Part shown: one piece after another, positions 34,266 through 43,219 of the stretch | Numbering within the stretch: the stretch's first letter is position 1 | Layout: each line of letters begins with the position of its first letter | Position numbers and translations under genes: made by a program | NCBI GenBank assembly: GCA_001564065.1 | Contig: LKNA01000005.1 | Coordinates: forward strand, 20,426-84,425 | Direction of reading: 5' to 3' | Length of the DNA stretch: 64,000 nucleotides | Source: Chitinophagaceae bacterium T5-Br10_B2g13 | GTDB lineage: Bacteria > Bacteroidota > Rhodothermia > Balneolales > Balneolaceae | The notes under the pieces: generated by a model | What the model saw: only the letters and a program-made list of their open reading frames with translations | The model's database searches: none | Told to the model about the DNA's origin: nothing

Positions 34266-35666
34266 ATGTATAGAATAACCTGTTTCCTCATTTCCATTTT
34301 ACTTCTTTCCGCAGCAGATGCAGATGCTCAGACTCAGAGAGAGAGCTCCTACGAGTCGCTTCTCAGACAGATTGATCAACCTTCTGCTTTTTCCGATCAT
34401 ATCATTTTACCTCAAAGTGATACCTCAGCCGTAGCCGCAGTTCAATTCCGGCTTGAGCATGATTTTCTTCCTTTTCTGAGGAAACGTCCAAATATGGACG
34501 CCCCCGCCCCGGAACTTGAATATTTTGCGCCGTTACGTATAGGACTGGAGATTTTTGAAGGGGAACCAAGACAGTCCAGGCGTCAGCAATCTCCATCCGG
34601 AGTTCCGGTTTTCAGAGAGGCGTGGAATGATACAGTGTGGGTGGAAACATTTGAAGACACCCGGTCCCGTTTTGATCATACACAAGGCGTACTCTCAGCC
34701 AGTTTGAAACCGGGTGAATACCACTACCAGTTACAACTGGCCCGTGGGGGTTCAGAGCGAGAGCGCCCTTCTCAAATCAGACCACTTACAGTACCCAACC
34801 CTTCAGAACTTGAGAAAGCGGATTTTTTCCTTATAAATAGTTTAGATGAATCCGGTAATCAACTAAATGCCAGGTTATTAAACTACGGTACAAATGTTCT
34901 GTATGGTCAGAATTACACGGTTTTAATTCGTCTGCCGAACCTTGAAATCGATTCATTTGAAGATCGATATGAGCTGTCAATTTACAGATCTCAAAATGGC
35001 GAGCGATCCCCATCGGCTGAGCCTCATTTCTCATCCTCTATTCATTCTGACAATATATTTCTCGTTTCTCAATCGTCCGTTCAAAAAGAAGGCGAAAGTA
35101 TTTCTCTAAATTTTCAAACCGGTGATGAAGGCTTCTACTATGCCTATCTGGAAATTCCGAATGCTGAGTTTGAGAATGCGGGATATAAAATTGAGTTGAA
35201 AGACAAAGAGAAGGATGAACTTGTGGGTGAAAAGACGATTCAGTCCCGATGGATCGATATGCCGGTATCTCTTTACAACCTTGACGTAGCGATCAACATG
35301 CTGAAATTCATTATCAGTGATCGTGAGCTGCGCAACCTGAATTCCGGATCCCGTGCTGAAAGGGAGCGAAAATTCAGGGAATTCTGGGCGGAAAGAGACC
35401 CGACACCCGGCACCGAGTACAATGAGTTGATGGCGGAATACTATCGCAGAATTGATTTTTCCTACCAAAACTTCTCCAGCCTGCAGGTTCCGGGATACGA
35501 ATCTGATCGTGGCAGAGCCTATATTCTCTATGGGCCTCCCGTAAACATCGACCGCCGGCTGCTGCCTAACCAACCCACCCGCGAGATATGGGAATATCCT
35601 AACCGGGAGCTGATCTTTGAAGCAACATCGGGATTAGGTGATTTTAGACTGATTTCTGAGTCTTAA
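34266..35666 (+). CDS. GWxTD domain-containing secreted protein
   Basis: I place the start at 34266, where MYRITCFLISILLLSAADADAQTQ is a signal peptide; the frame upstream adds 25 residues without support. The protein of about 466 residues ends in a GWxTD-type domain: REFWAERDPTPGTEYNELMAEYYRRI, then GYESDRGRAYILYGPPVNIDRR and IWEYPNREL. Such proteins occur in Bacteroidota, Balneolota and Acidobacteriota; the function is unknown, but the domain is usually at the C-terminus of periplasmic or secreted proteins. The central part is beta-rich and unrecognised. It is divergent from the carboxylase gene. Confidence 0.82.
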   Translation: MYRITCFLISILLLSAADADAQTQRESSYESLLRQIDQPSAFSDHIILPQSDTSAVAAVQFRLEHDFLPFLRKRPNMDAPAPELEYFAPLRIGLEIFEGEPRQSRRQQSPSGVPVFREAWNDTVWVETFEDTRSRFDHTQGVLSASLKPGEYHYQLQLARGGSERERPSQIRPLTVPNPSELEKADFFLINSLDESGNQLNARLLNYGTNVLYGQNYTVLIRLPNLEIDSFEDRYELSIYRSQNGERSPSAEPHFSSSIHSDNIFLVSQSSVQKEGESISLNFQTGDEGFYYAYLEIPNAEFENAGYKIELKDKEKDELVGEKTIQSRWIDMPVSLYNLDVAINMLKFIISDRELRNLNSGSRAERERKFREFWAERDPTPGTEYNELMAEYYRRIDFSYQNFSSLQVPGYESDRGRAYILYGPPVNIDRRLLPNQPTREIWEYPNRELIFEATSGLGDFRLISES

Positions 35667-35810
35667 TACATTTGGAGAAATAAAGTTCGATTGACGCCAT
35701 TTTTAGACTAATTTTTCAGAACGACTAATTAGCATCGTTGTAACAGAAAAACATCAATCTGTATTCATCCAGACTTTGCGTCGGGCATCGAAAAGCTTTA
35801 CCATTTTTAT

Positions 35811-36803
35811 ATGAAACCTACGATTGCAATCAGCATGGGAGATTTTAACGGTATCGGACCTGAAGTGGTGCTGAAGCACCTCTCCCAAACAGATCTAAAC
35901 TTCTCTACACCCGTTATTATTGGCTCAGAAAACGTATTTCAGTTTTATGAAAAGGCGCTGAAACTTCATGTTGACAGACATCGCATAACAAAAAGTGAGG
36001 AGATCAAAGAGGGTTTAGTAAATATTATATCCATTTCAGAAATTACTGAAGCCGAAATACAGCCCACAAAAATCACGAAAAAGGCAGGACTTGAATCCAT
36101 GAGGGCTGTTGAGTACGGAATCAACAGTTGTCTTGCCGGACAGGCTGATGCACTTGTTACTGCCCCGATATCAAAAGAGGCCATTCATAAAGCGGGCTTC
36201 AACTATCCGGGACACACAGAGTTTCTGGCTGAAAAAACAGGAACTGAAATTGTTACAATGATATTGGCTACTGACCGGCTGAGAGTTGGCCTGCTTACCG
36301 GTCATATTCCGATTAAACATGTTGCCGGATCCATTAATACAAACGACATTGTTTATAAAATTGAAAGCCTGCATAAAAGTCTTGTAGAAAACTTCGGTAT
36401 CGAAACCCCTAAAATTGCTGTAATGGGTTTAAACCCACACGCCGGTGATGGCGGAGTTTTGGGTACAGAAGAAGCTGAGTTCATCGTTCCGGCAATCAGT
36501 GAGGTTAAAAAGAAAGGAATTCACGCTGATGGCCCCTTCCCTGCTGATGGTTTTTTTGGCAGCCAAAAGCATAATCAATACGACGCGATCTTAGCCATGT
36601 ATCATGATCAGGGGTTGATTCCGTTCAAAGCATTGAGTTTTGGTAAAGGGGTTAATTTTACCGCAGGATTGCCTATCATTCGCACGTCGCCCGATCACGG
36701 AACAGCATATGACATTGCCGGACAAAACAAGGCCAATCCCGAATCCTTCGCCGCCGCATACAATCTTGCGGTTAAAATGGCCCGTATCAAAAGAAAAGAT
36801 TAA
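35811..36803 (+). CDS. pdxA: 4-hydroxythreonine-4-phosphate dehydrogenase
   Basis: The 330-residue enzyme oxidises 4-phosphohydroxy-threonine in vitamin B6 (PLP) synthesis. It has the start ISMGDFNGIGPEVVLK, the PISKEAIHKAGFNYPGHTEFLAEKTG block with a zinc-binding histidine near 138, GLNPHAGDGGVLGTEE near 206, and the metal-binding MYHDQGLIPFKAL near 264 and IIRTSPDHGTAYDIAG near 288. All conserved motifs are intact. The next gene begins directly at its stop codon, so they are likely cotranscribed. Confidence 0.96.
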   Translation: MKPTIAISMGDFNGIGPEVVLKHLSQTDLNFSTPVIIGSENVFQFYEKALKLHVDRHRITKSEEIKEGLVNIISISEITEAEIQPTKITKKAGLESMRAVEYGINSCLAGQADALVTAPISKEAIHKAGFNYPGHTEFLAEKTGTEIVTMILATDRLRVGLLTGHIPIKHVAGSINTNDIVYKIESLHKSLVENFGIETPKIAVMGLNPHAGDGGVLGTEEAEFIVPAISEVKKKGIHADGPFPADGFFGSQKHNQYDAILAMYHDQGLIPFKALSFGKGVNFTAGLPIIRTSPDHGTAYDIAGQNKANPESFAAAYNLAVKMARIKRKD

Positions 36804-37586
36804 GTGAACGTGACGAATAAAAAGAAGACCAGTGAAACCTATTCCGCTTTGGCGGAAATCTATGATGATGTGATGGTTGAGGTGGATTACGAAACCTGGA
36901 CAGATTACATCGACGAGATTATTTATCAATATCATCCTGAAGCAGTAGCTGTGCTTGAGCTCGCATGCGGTACCGGCACTATGGCTCTCTCCCTGGAAGA
37001 GCTCTCCGCTTACGATATTACCGCCACAGATGGATCTGTTGAAATGATCCGGATAGCTCAACGAAAAGCTGAAAGTGTGCGATCTGATGTTCAATTTTTA
37101 ACTAGAAATTTTCTGGATCTAAGGTTGGATCAATCTTTTGATGTAGTTTTTATGGTATTTGACAGCCTGAACTATCTCCACAGCGAGGAGGATATCATCA
37201 AACTACATGAGGAGGTTAAACAAGTTCTGAATCCCGGCGGAATTTTTGTTTACGATTTCACCACACCCAGAAATTCAAGAATTGCGATAAAATTTCTGAA
37301 TAATGAGTCGCGACGGGTGAACAATCTCTATCGCTACTACCGCAAAAGCAGCTACAACGCCAAAAACAGGGAACACACCAACCGATTTAAGATTGAAAAG
37401 CTGGCTACAGAAAGTGGCAACGTGGTCGAAACATTTCATGAAGAACATCTTCAGCGAATATATACCTTACCGGAGATAGAAAATATCATTAAGAAGACAG
37501 AATTTTCTATTTTAAACGCGTTTGACGGATTTGCCCTAGAACCGGCTCACGAAAAAAGTTTAAGAATAACCATGGTACTGCAATGA
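36804..37586 (+). CDS. Class I SAM-dependent methyltransferase
   Basis: The 260-residue protein has the SAM-binding motif VLELACGTGTMAL near 50-62, ITATDGSVEMIRIAQRK near 73-89 and FDVVFMVFDSLNYL near 112-125. Substrate is unknown. The GTG at 36804 directly follows the pdxA stop and is the likely start, though a GTG two codons later is possible. Its end overlaps the ftsE start by an ATGA. The family resembles the Methyltransf_25/small-molecule type. Confidence 0.85.
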   Translation: MNVTNKKKTSETYSALAEIYDDVMVEVDYETWTDYIDEIIYQYHPEAVAVLELACGTGTMALSLEELSAYDITATDGSVEMIRIAQRKAESVRSDVQFLTRNFLDLRLDQSFDVVFMVFDSLNYLHSEEDIIKLHEEVKQVLNPGGIFVYDFTTPRNSRIAIKFLNNESRRVNNLYRYYRKSSYNAKNREHTNRFKIEKLATESGNVVETFHEEHLQRIYTLPEIENIIKKTEFSILNAFDGFALEPAHEKSLRITMVLQ

Positions 37587-38260
37587 GTGAAAGTGATGTA
37601 ATTGAAATGCACGACGTGACGGTCGCCTACGAGAGTGAACCGGTGTTAGACAGCGTCAATTTTACACTTGGCGTGGGTGAGTTCTGTTACGTAATCGGTA
37701 AAACAGGTGCCGGTAAGAGCTCATTCCTGAAACTTCTCTATAGCGATATTAAGCCGAATCACGGTATGATTCGCGTTGCAGATTATAGTGTAAGCAGCTT
37801 AAAGGATAATGATATCCCTCATCTTCGTCGTCGTATTGGAATTGTTTTTCAGGACTTTCAGCTTCTGCCCGATCGAAATGTTTTTGAAAATGTGGCCTTC
37901 GCACTCAGGGTAACCGGACATAAAAAGAAGTTCATCAAACACCGTGTACTTGAAGTCCTTGGCCTGGTTGGATTGAGTCATAAGCGAAAAGCGATGCCCA
38001 AGGATCTATCCGGCGGTGAGCAGCAGCGTGTGGTAATTGCACGTGCGCTGGCAAATGAGCCAAGACTCCTTTTGGCCGATGAGCCTACCGGTAATCTTGA
38101 TCCGGGAGCCAGCGGATCAATTATGGAGCTGCTGCAGCAGATTAACAATCGTGGTATGGCTGTTTTGATGGTTACTCACGACTATGACATGGTTCGAAAA
38201 TATCCCCACCGTACTGTACAGATCAGAGATGGCGGCCTGCATGAAATTCATGTACTGTAG
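37583..38260 (+). CDS. ftsE: Cell division ATP-binding protein FtsE-like
   Basis: The 225-residue ABC ATPase has Walker A GKTGAGKSS near 39-47, the Q-loop in IGIVFQDFQLLPDRNVFENVAFALRV near 89-114, signature LSGGEQQRVVIARALANEPRLLLADEPTGNLDP near 140-172 and the H-loop TH near 200. The FQDFQLLPDRNVFENV and DEPTGNLDP blocks are characteristic of FtsE, which with FtsX controls peptidoglycan hydrolases at the septum. FtsX is not adjacent; the methyltransferase overlaps it instead. LolD or MacB-type ATPases have the same core, so the assignment is likely but not certain. Confidence 0.82.
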   Translation: MSESDVIEMHDVTVAYESEPVLDSVNFTLGVGEFCYVIGKTGAGKSSFLKLLYSDIKPNHGMIRVADYSVSSLKDNDIPHLRRRIGIVFQDFQLLPDRNVFENVAFALRVTGHKKKFIKHRVLEVLGLVGLSHKRKAMPKDLSGGEQQRVVIARALANEPRLLLADEPTGNLDPGASGSIMELLQQINNRGMAVLMVTHDYDMVRKYPHRTVQIRDGGLHEIHVL

Positions 38261-38351
38261 CGGCTGGATATGAGATTCAGAATATTAAAGGAGAGCTTGA
38301 AAATCTTTGTACCGACTATGTCAACTTGCTGATTTTTCTCATATAAAAAGG

Positions 38352-38382
38352 AAGAGCCCGGGCTATCAACCAGGGCTCTTTT
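38352..38382 (+). terminator. Intrinsic terminator after ftsE
   Basis: AAGAGCCC (38352-38359) pairs with GGGCTCTT (38373-38380) around a 13-base loop, followed by TT and a C. On the minus strand the same hairpin also ends near a T-run (TTTTT at about 38345-38349), so it can stop convergent transcription from the SDR gene too. Confidence 0.75.
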
Positions 38383-38499
38383 CTACGTTGGCTTATTATT
38401 CGGGGTACTCATGTAATACCAGGGTAGATATTACAATATTCTCTTACCGATGCCCTTTGGTAATGTTCCGAAGTTTCTAAAATAAACCTGACAATTCCT

Positions 38500-39219
38500 T
38501 TACATCGGTTCTACCCTGCCGTGCTGGGGTTGAATAACAATCTCTTCAACAAGTGAGCGTGGTGACAGTGTGGCTAGTGTCACTAAAATTTTCGCAACAT
38601 CCGTTGGGTTTACCAATTTATCCGGACTCATAGTCGATTCATCCCATGAGGGCGAGTGTGTCTGCCCCAGATTTATCGCAGAAACACCTACATCCGTATT
38701 CTGGAGTTCATCTCTAAGCGAGCGAGTGTAACCCAAAAGAGCGTGTTTTGCTGAAGAGTACGCACCGCTGTCTGCCAGTCCGCGAATAGAACCTACCGAA
38801 CAGATATTAATGATCAGCGAACGATCCAGGTTTTTCAAATGTGGTAAAAATCGATTTGTAATGTTTACCGCTGTAAAAAGGTTAATATCGATCTGCCGCT
38901 GAAAATCGCGGTTGGATGTATCTGTCACTTTTTGATAGAGAAAGCTGCCGGCATTATTGATGACGGTACCCGGCTCTGGAAATCCTGCAGGTAACTGTAA
39001 CGAGTTAACCTGTTCTTCATCTGTGGCATCACAGGTCAAAATTGCAACATCCTTGGCTCCGGCATCAATGCAAAGTTTTTTAGTTTCTGATAGTTTTTTC
39101 TCATTTCGCGCCAACAATAACAGAGGGCGTTCAAGTGCGGCGGCAAAAGCAATAGAAATACTTCTCCCGATTCCCTGACTCGCACCGGTAATGAGTACTG
39201 ATGATTCTTCGTATGTCAT
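38500..39219 (-). CDS. SDR family oxidoreductase
   Basis: The 239-residue short-chain dehydrogenase has TGASQGIGRS near 11-20, VINNAGSF near 86, the serine in NICSVGSIRG near 137 and YSSAKHALLGYTRSL near 151-165 (YxxxK). Substrate cannot be assigned. It is a second, different SDR from the one at 3471; sequence identity is limited to the cofactor motifs. It follows queE by 39 bp on the same strand. Confidence 0.85.
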   Translation of the reverse strand: MTYEESSVLITGASQGIGRSISIAFAAALERPLLLLARNEKKLSETKKLCIDAGAKDVAILTCDATDEEQVNSLQLPAGFPEPGTVINNAGSFLYQKVTDTSNRDFQRQIDINLFTAVNITNRFLPHLKNLDRSLIINICSVGSIRGLADSGAYSSAKHALLGYTRSLRDELQNTDVGVSAINLGQTHSPSWDESTMSPDKLVNPTDVAKILVTLATLSPRSLVEEIVIQPQHGRVEPM

Positions 39220-39258
39220 TTCTTATTAAGTATTAGATAAGTAGTGTCTGCAGTTCAG

Positions 39259-39912
39259 TTACGGTACGTTTATGAACTTATGTGTCTGCAAACTAATTCC
39301 CCACTGAGGATTTTTTTTCACGTAATCGACAATAAGAGGAATCGACTTTGGTGTTTCCCACTCAGGCTGTAGAAGTAATTGTGTATTTGGCGGGCATTTT
39401 TTTGCATTCTCTTCTGCCCAGGCTAAGTCTTTATTGGTTAAAACCACAACTTTGAGCTCATCTACATAAGGAAAAACTTCATCCAGCGGTTTTTTAAATC
39501 GCTTTGGAGACAAAGTAATCCAGTCGAGCTGGCCGGATAGCGGTGAAGATCCGCTGGTTTCGATGTGGGTTTCCAGGCCGGCCTGTTTCAGGCGAACAGT
39601 CAGCGGTTCAAGATTGTGGAGTAAGGGCTCTCCTCCGGTGATAACGGCAAATTTTGCGCCACTATCAACTGCTCTTTTAACAATCTCTTTGGTTTTAACT
39701 CGAGGATGTTTCTCTTCATCCCAGCTCTCTTTTACATCACACCACCAGCAATTTACATCACAACCGGCTGTACGGATAAAATAAGCCGGACGGCCGGTGT
39801 GGGCACCTTCTCCTTGAATTGTATAGAAATCCTCCATTAATGGATATTCTATCTTATCCAGTGCATTCACTTCCTCACTGCTGATTTTTGCTGCTTTTTC
39901 TTTCTTAAACAT
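39259..39912 (-). CDS. queE: 7-carboxy-7-deazaguanine synthase
   Basis: QueE is a radical-SAM enzyme that makes the 7-carboxy-7-deazaguanine precursor of queuosine and other deazapurines. I prefer the start at 39912 (MFKKEKAAKISSEE), which leaves a short overlap with the queD end; ATG 39930 is the alternative. The active-site cluster motif CDVNCWWC (CxxxCxxC) is near residues 51-58, after FYTIQGEGAHTGRPAYFIRTAG. VITGGEPLLHN follows near 93. Length of about 217 is normal for the short bacterial type. Confidence 0.94.
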   Translation of the reverse strand: MFKKEKAAKISSEEVNALDKIEYPLMEDFYTIQGEGAHTGRPAYFIRTAGCDVNCWWCDVKESWDEEKHPRVKTKEIVKRAVDSGAKFAVITGGEPLLHNLEPLTVRLKQAGLETHIETSGSSPLSGQLDWITLSPKRFKKPLDEVFPYVDELKVVVLTNKDLAWAEENAKKCPPNTQLLLQPEWETPKSIPLIVDYVKKNPQWGISLQTHKFINVP

Positions 39913-40294
39913 CTTGATCTGTGTATTCAACCCAGCTAGTCTCAGTCTCCCAAACGGTGACTTTCAGCTCAATATTTCCGGGTATTCTTTTTTTCGTTTC
40001 TTTGTGGATGTACTCCGCAATTCTTTCAGCGGTAGTTGCAACGGGAATCTCTTCATTCAACACAGAGTGATCCAGTCCGCCTTTCTTAGAGTCAGCAGCT
40101 GCCCACTTAAGCTCTTTAAAATCACAAACCATATCCGGGGTTTTTAGATATTTGGATGGATTCAGTTCATGTGATTTTGCAGAAATATGCACTTTATAGG
40201 TGTGACCGTGCATTCGTCCGCATTTTCCGTCATAGCCATCAATAAAATGAGCGGCATCAAATTTAAATTCTGTATGTAAAGTCCAGGTTGGCAT
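39905..40294 (-). CDS. queD: 6-carboxy-5,6,7,8-tetrahydropterin synthase
   Basis: The 129-residue QueD converts dihydroneopterin triphosphate to carboxytetrahydropterin, the step before QueE. Zinc-binding histidines are in FDAAHFIDGYDGKCGRMHGHTYKVHI (H16, H31, H33 by family position, with the catalytic cysteine in KCGRMHGH), and the DHSVLNEEIP block is near residue 75. The overlapping queD-queE order means deazaguanine synthesis is coordinated. queC and queF are not visible here, and no preQ1 riboswitch is evident in the 227-bp gap upstream. Confidence 0.94.
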   Translation of the reverse strand: MPTWTLHTEFKFDAAHFIDGYDGKCGRMHGHTYKVHISAKSHELNPSKYLKTPDMVCDFKELKWAAADSKKGGLDHSVLNEEIPVATTAERIAEYIHKETKKRIPGNIELKVTVWETETSWVEYTDQDV

Positions 40295-40521
40295 TCTGTA
40301 CCAAGTTCAAACAATTCAGATTACTATTAAGCTTGGAAAAATAAGCATTTTTTCTGCCAAATCAGAAGGCGGTATTACAGTTTACAGTGTTGTTAGTTAA
40401 CAGAGACTAGTTTGTTTTAAACAAGGTAATTCTGCTTCTGCTTAGTTTAAGGAGAAAGCATGTAATTTTGATTTGCTTTAGACTTCTGACGAGAGCTACA
40501 CAATTTAACCGTAATACTTAT

Positions 40522-40860
40522 CTACCCGTCAATATGCTCGGAAGGGTCCCAGAAGTGTTTATCCATATCTACCGTATACTCCTCCTTAAATGTAACCCCC
40601 TCCTGCTCCAGTCTCTCCTTCATCGCATCTCCGCCAAAGTATGCCCGACCGGTAAGCTGCCCTAATCGATTTACAACCCGATGAGCCGGAATTGATTCGC
40701 CCAGAGGTTGATCGGCCAGCTGATTCAGCGCATACCCTACCATCCGCGCTCCCGATTTTACACCAATAAAACCGGCTACAGATCCGTAGTTTGTTACATA
40801 CCCCTCAGGAACCTGCTCAACCACTTTATAAACTTTTTGGTAAAAATCGTTTTTCGACAT
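40522..40860 (-). CDS. Alkyltransferase-like protein (MGMT family, active-site Cys replaced)
   Basis: The 112-residue protein is an O6-alkylguanine-DNA alkyltransferase fold with the DNA-binding helix (FYQKVYKVVEQVPEGYVTNYGSVAGFIG) and the arginine finger RMVGYALN. Its active-site motif reads IPAHRVV where true transferases have PCHRV, so the acceptor cysteine is alanine. Such ATL proteins bind damaged bases without repairing them and pass the lesion to nucleotide-excision repair. Length is typical for ATL proteins. It ends the DUF2520/Memo-like/PPTase group, 66 bp downstream of the DUF2520 gene. Confidence 0.9.
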   Translation of the reverse strand: MSKNDFYQKVYKVVEQVPEGYVTNYGSVAGFIGVKSGARMVGYALNQLADQPLGESIPAHRVVNRLGQLTGRAYFGGDAMKERLEQEGVTFKEEYTVDMDKHFWDPSEHIDG

Positions 40861-40926
40861 TAATCTGCCATTTGAAAGAAAATTTTTATGAAGCTTGTCA
40901 GCCTAATCTGAAGAGATATTCGGATT

Positions 40927-41793
40927 TTAGTACTTAATTAGCTTTTCAAGCTCAGAAATCTGTTTATCAGTTAATCTATTTTGCTCTTTTACCATTTGGA
41001 GACAAACTTTTCCTAAAACCGTATAAAGCTCGCTGGCTTCCTGTTCGCCGGAGAGTCGATCCAAATGATCCCTGACAGTTGACTGATCTCCACGAGAAAT
41101 CGGGCCGGTCAGAGACTGAGCTGGACCTTTAGTAAAAATATTTTGAACAGTTTGAGCGATTAGGGGCTTTAAAATCTGAACACCATCTTCAACTCCGTTC
41201 CTCTTTAAAATTGTATCTGAAGTGTTGAGCAAAGCTACCAGATAGTTGGAAGCAAATACGGCAGAAATGTGAACAGCTTGTTTCTGGGCTTGATCTAAAA
41301 TCAGAGGTGTTGATTTTACATCGATAACTATACCTTCAAGATATTTGATCAAATCTTCATCTCCCTGCAGACTGATGTAGATATTATTCAATCTATCCAG
41401 GGTGTCCCCTTTTTGAAAAGTCTGTATAGGGTGCATTGATGCAATTTTTGCACCCTTTTGAGCCAGAATTTCTAAAACTGATGCAGGATGACTGCCTGAA
41501 CAGTGCACTACTGATTTACTGCTCCAGTCTATGTCCATATTAGAAAGTTGGACAGCAACCTCTTCAATAATGGAATCAGGAGTGATAATGAAAATCAGGT
41601 CACCGAGCTCTGAATCATCATTCGGATAAGATCGCCCGGTTATCTTTTTACTCTTATCCCGCGATAGATATATCTCTCCCGAATTTCTATTCCAAACAGA
41701 TTTGATACTATAGTCTGCCTTTCTGAAGTAGTCAATCCAGGCAGAGCCCACAGCTCCGGGACCGATAACCGTTACAGCGGGATTTGGTTTCAT
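40927..41793 (-). CDS. Rossmann-like/DUF2520 domain protein
   Basis: The 288-residue protein begins with VTVIGPGAVGSAWIDYFRKADY (residues 8-29), a dinucleotide-binding motif, and then VHCSGSHPASVLEILAQKGAKIASMHPIQTF near 93-124, which is the DUF2520 signature. The C-terminal half is helical. It belongs to a little-studied family related to pyrroline-5-carboxylate and prephenate dehydrogenases; the substrate is unknown. Its start overlaps the stop of the upstream Memo-like gene (TAATG), so translation is coupled. Confidence 0.85.
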   Translation of the reverse strand: MKPNPAVTVIGPGAVGSAWIDYFRKADYSIKSVWNRNSGEIYLSRDKSKKITGRSYPNDDSELGDLIFIITPDSIIEEVAVQLSNMDIDWSSKSVVHCSGSHPASVLEILAQKGAKIASMHPIQTFQKGDTLDRLNNIYISLQGDEDLIKYLEGIVIDVKSTPLILDQAQKQAVHISAVFASNYLVALLNTSDTILKRNGVEDGVQILKPLIAQTVQNIFTKGPAQSLTGPISRGDQSTVRDHLDRLSGEQEASELYTVLGKVCLQMVKEQNRLTDKQISELEKLIKY

Positions 41794-42563
41794 TACTTAA
41801 AAACAGCCTGCGGCTGCATCTCAGCATAGCCGGCAAGAAGGTTCGCATGTTCGCTTGAGGAGTCCTCCAAAGAGCTGAATTTAATCTTTAACCCCCATTT
41901 CTGGGCAACGATCAAACCGGCAATAAACGAACCGAGTCCCTCAATTTTTGAATCACCTGCATTAACGTAGTTCATCAAGGCACTCATATTTCCTTCCCGG
42001 TAGAGTTCCAGAACCTTATCAAGCTCATCACGATTTTCATTTTCCATATCACAGCAAAAAACGATCAGTGCATTCTTTGAAGCCAAGATCTCTTCGAGAG
42101 CGTAGGCCAGCTCTTTAATGATAAACGAGTTTTCGTCCGTAATCTGAATACTGAGTACCGTAAAGTCGTCCAGGGTACACTGCAGCATCATCAATTGATC
42201 ATATAAACTCAACTCTTCATCAAAAGCTTCATCATCGATGAAAAAGTCATCATCTTCGTCACAAAAATCATTGCGAAGCTTATCGTTTGCGGAAACTTCA
42301 CCAAGTGATGTCTGAACGGATTTAAAAGACGGCATGGGAAGCTTCTTCTCTGCACTTCCGGGATGAGACTCAACAATTACTACGGTATCAAAATCGTCTC
42401 TTTGTATATGAGAGTAAATTTCAAAAACCTCTTCAATGTTGTTCTGATCAATGATGCGGGGTGAAAACAGAATACGAACCGTTTCCGGTTTATCGGTTTG
42501 CCGGGATTTGGCTTTATCTAAACCCTGGGTAATCTGATCACGGTTGAGGGATGTGATGTCCAT
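41793..42563 (-). CDS. Divergent Memo-like protein (AmmeMemoRadiSam protein B family), predicted metal-site loss
   Basis: I do not find a close family, but the plan matches Memo/DUF52 proteins: VVIVESHPGSAEKKLPMPSFKSVQTSLGEV (near 59-88) in place of the GPSHH...LP...TPLGEV block, DEELSLYDQLMMLQ near 117 in place of EHSIEVQLPFLQ, FTVLSIQI, LIVFCCDM in place of VVSSDxxH, and a C-terminal GLGSFIAGLIVAQKWG...LLAGYAEM like CGRGPI...SxGYAA. The histidines and cysteine that form the Memo metal site are absent. A repeated acidic segment (FCDEDDDFFIDDEAFDEE, 98-115) is inserted. It lies between a PPTase and DUF2520 gene. Confidence 0.55.
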   Translation of the reverse strand: MDITSLNRDQITQGLDKAKSRQTDKPETVRILFSPRIIDQNNIEEVFEIYSHIQRDDFDTVVIVESHPGSAEKKLPMPSFKSVQTSLGEVSANDKLRNDFCDEDDDFFIDDEAFDEELSLYDQLMMLQCTLDDFTVLSIQITDENSFIIKELAYALEEILASKNALIVFCCDMENENRDELDKVLELYREGNMSALMNYVNAGDSKIEGLGSFIAGLIVAQKWGLKIKFSSLEDSSSEHANLLAGYAEMQPQAVFK

Positions 42564-42589
42564 GATATTATATTTCTTTTTGGAGGGTG

Positions 42590-43219
42590 TTATGGTAATG
42601 ATTTATAGCAAATGGATATCCAATGATCTTGATGGATAAAGCTACAAATTTTTGCCTTGTTTCCATCATCAAATTCTGCATTAAACAGATTTTTGTCTTC
42701 TGTGGAAACTGTAACCTGGTTCATCGGTTTCCTTAATCCGGTGCCTATCATTTTTAATGCGGCTTCCTTAAACGTCCATACTCGAATTAAGGAATGATTA
42801 CTATAGATCTGGCTGTTCTCTTCTTTTGATTTCATTCGGGAGGCAAGCCTCTCGTGCACTGTTCTGTGTTTTGACTCCATATCGATTCCTACATTCATCG
42901 AAGTGGATATTGCTGCAACAATGGCATCATTGGTATGTGAAAAACTCACTGAGACCTCTTCACCATCGATGTAAGCTTTTGGCTTCTCATACTTTTCTGT
43001 AAAAACATCGATTGTCTTACCATCTAAAAACTGATCGGCCATTCTCTTTAATAGTAACGTACCGGTAATGCTTTCTGATGTGTCGCGATCTCCTCCTGTC
43101 GTTTCGATGGTGAGGGGTTCAAACCCGACAATAATTTCATTCGGTATCGACGAATACTCTAGTAATTCAGGCAATATTTTCTCTTTTACAATCATTGAGA
43201 GAAAATCTAATTGATTCAA
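42590..43219 (-). CDS. 4'-phosphopantetheinyl transferase superfamily protein
   Basis: The 209-residue protein has the Sfp/HetI-type signature: VSFSHTNDAIVAAIS near 87, VGIDMESKHR near 105 with the magnesium-binding Asp/Glu pair, and VWTFKEAALKMIGTGL near 146-161 (the WxxKEA block). It would activate acyl or peptidyl carrier proteins by adding the phosphopantetheine arm. AcpS-type holo-ACP synthases are shorter and different. It is divergent from lysS and leads the minus-strand group that continues with the Memo-like gene. Confidence 0.87.
   Translation of the reverse strand: MNQLDFLSMIVKEKILPELLEYSSIPNEIIVGFEPLTIETTGGDRDTSESITGTLLLKRMADQFLDGKTIDVFTEKYEKPKAYIDGEEVSVSFSHTNDAIVAAISTSMNVGIDMESKHRTVHERLASRMKSKEENSQIYSNHSLIRVWTFKEAALKMIGTGLRKPMNQVTVSTEDKNLFNAEFDDGNKAKICSFIHQDHWISICYKSLP

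Noticed and set aside
40295..40521. preQ1 riboswitch before queD
   Set aside because: The gap upstream of queD has no recognisable preQ1 aptamer sequence on the minus strand.
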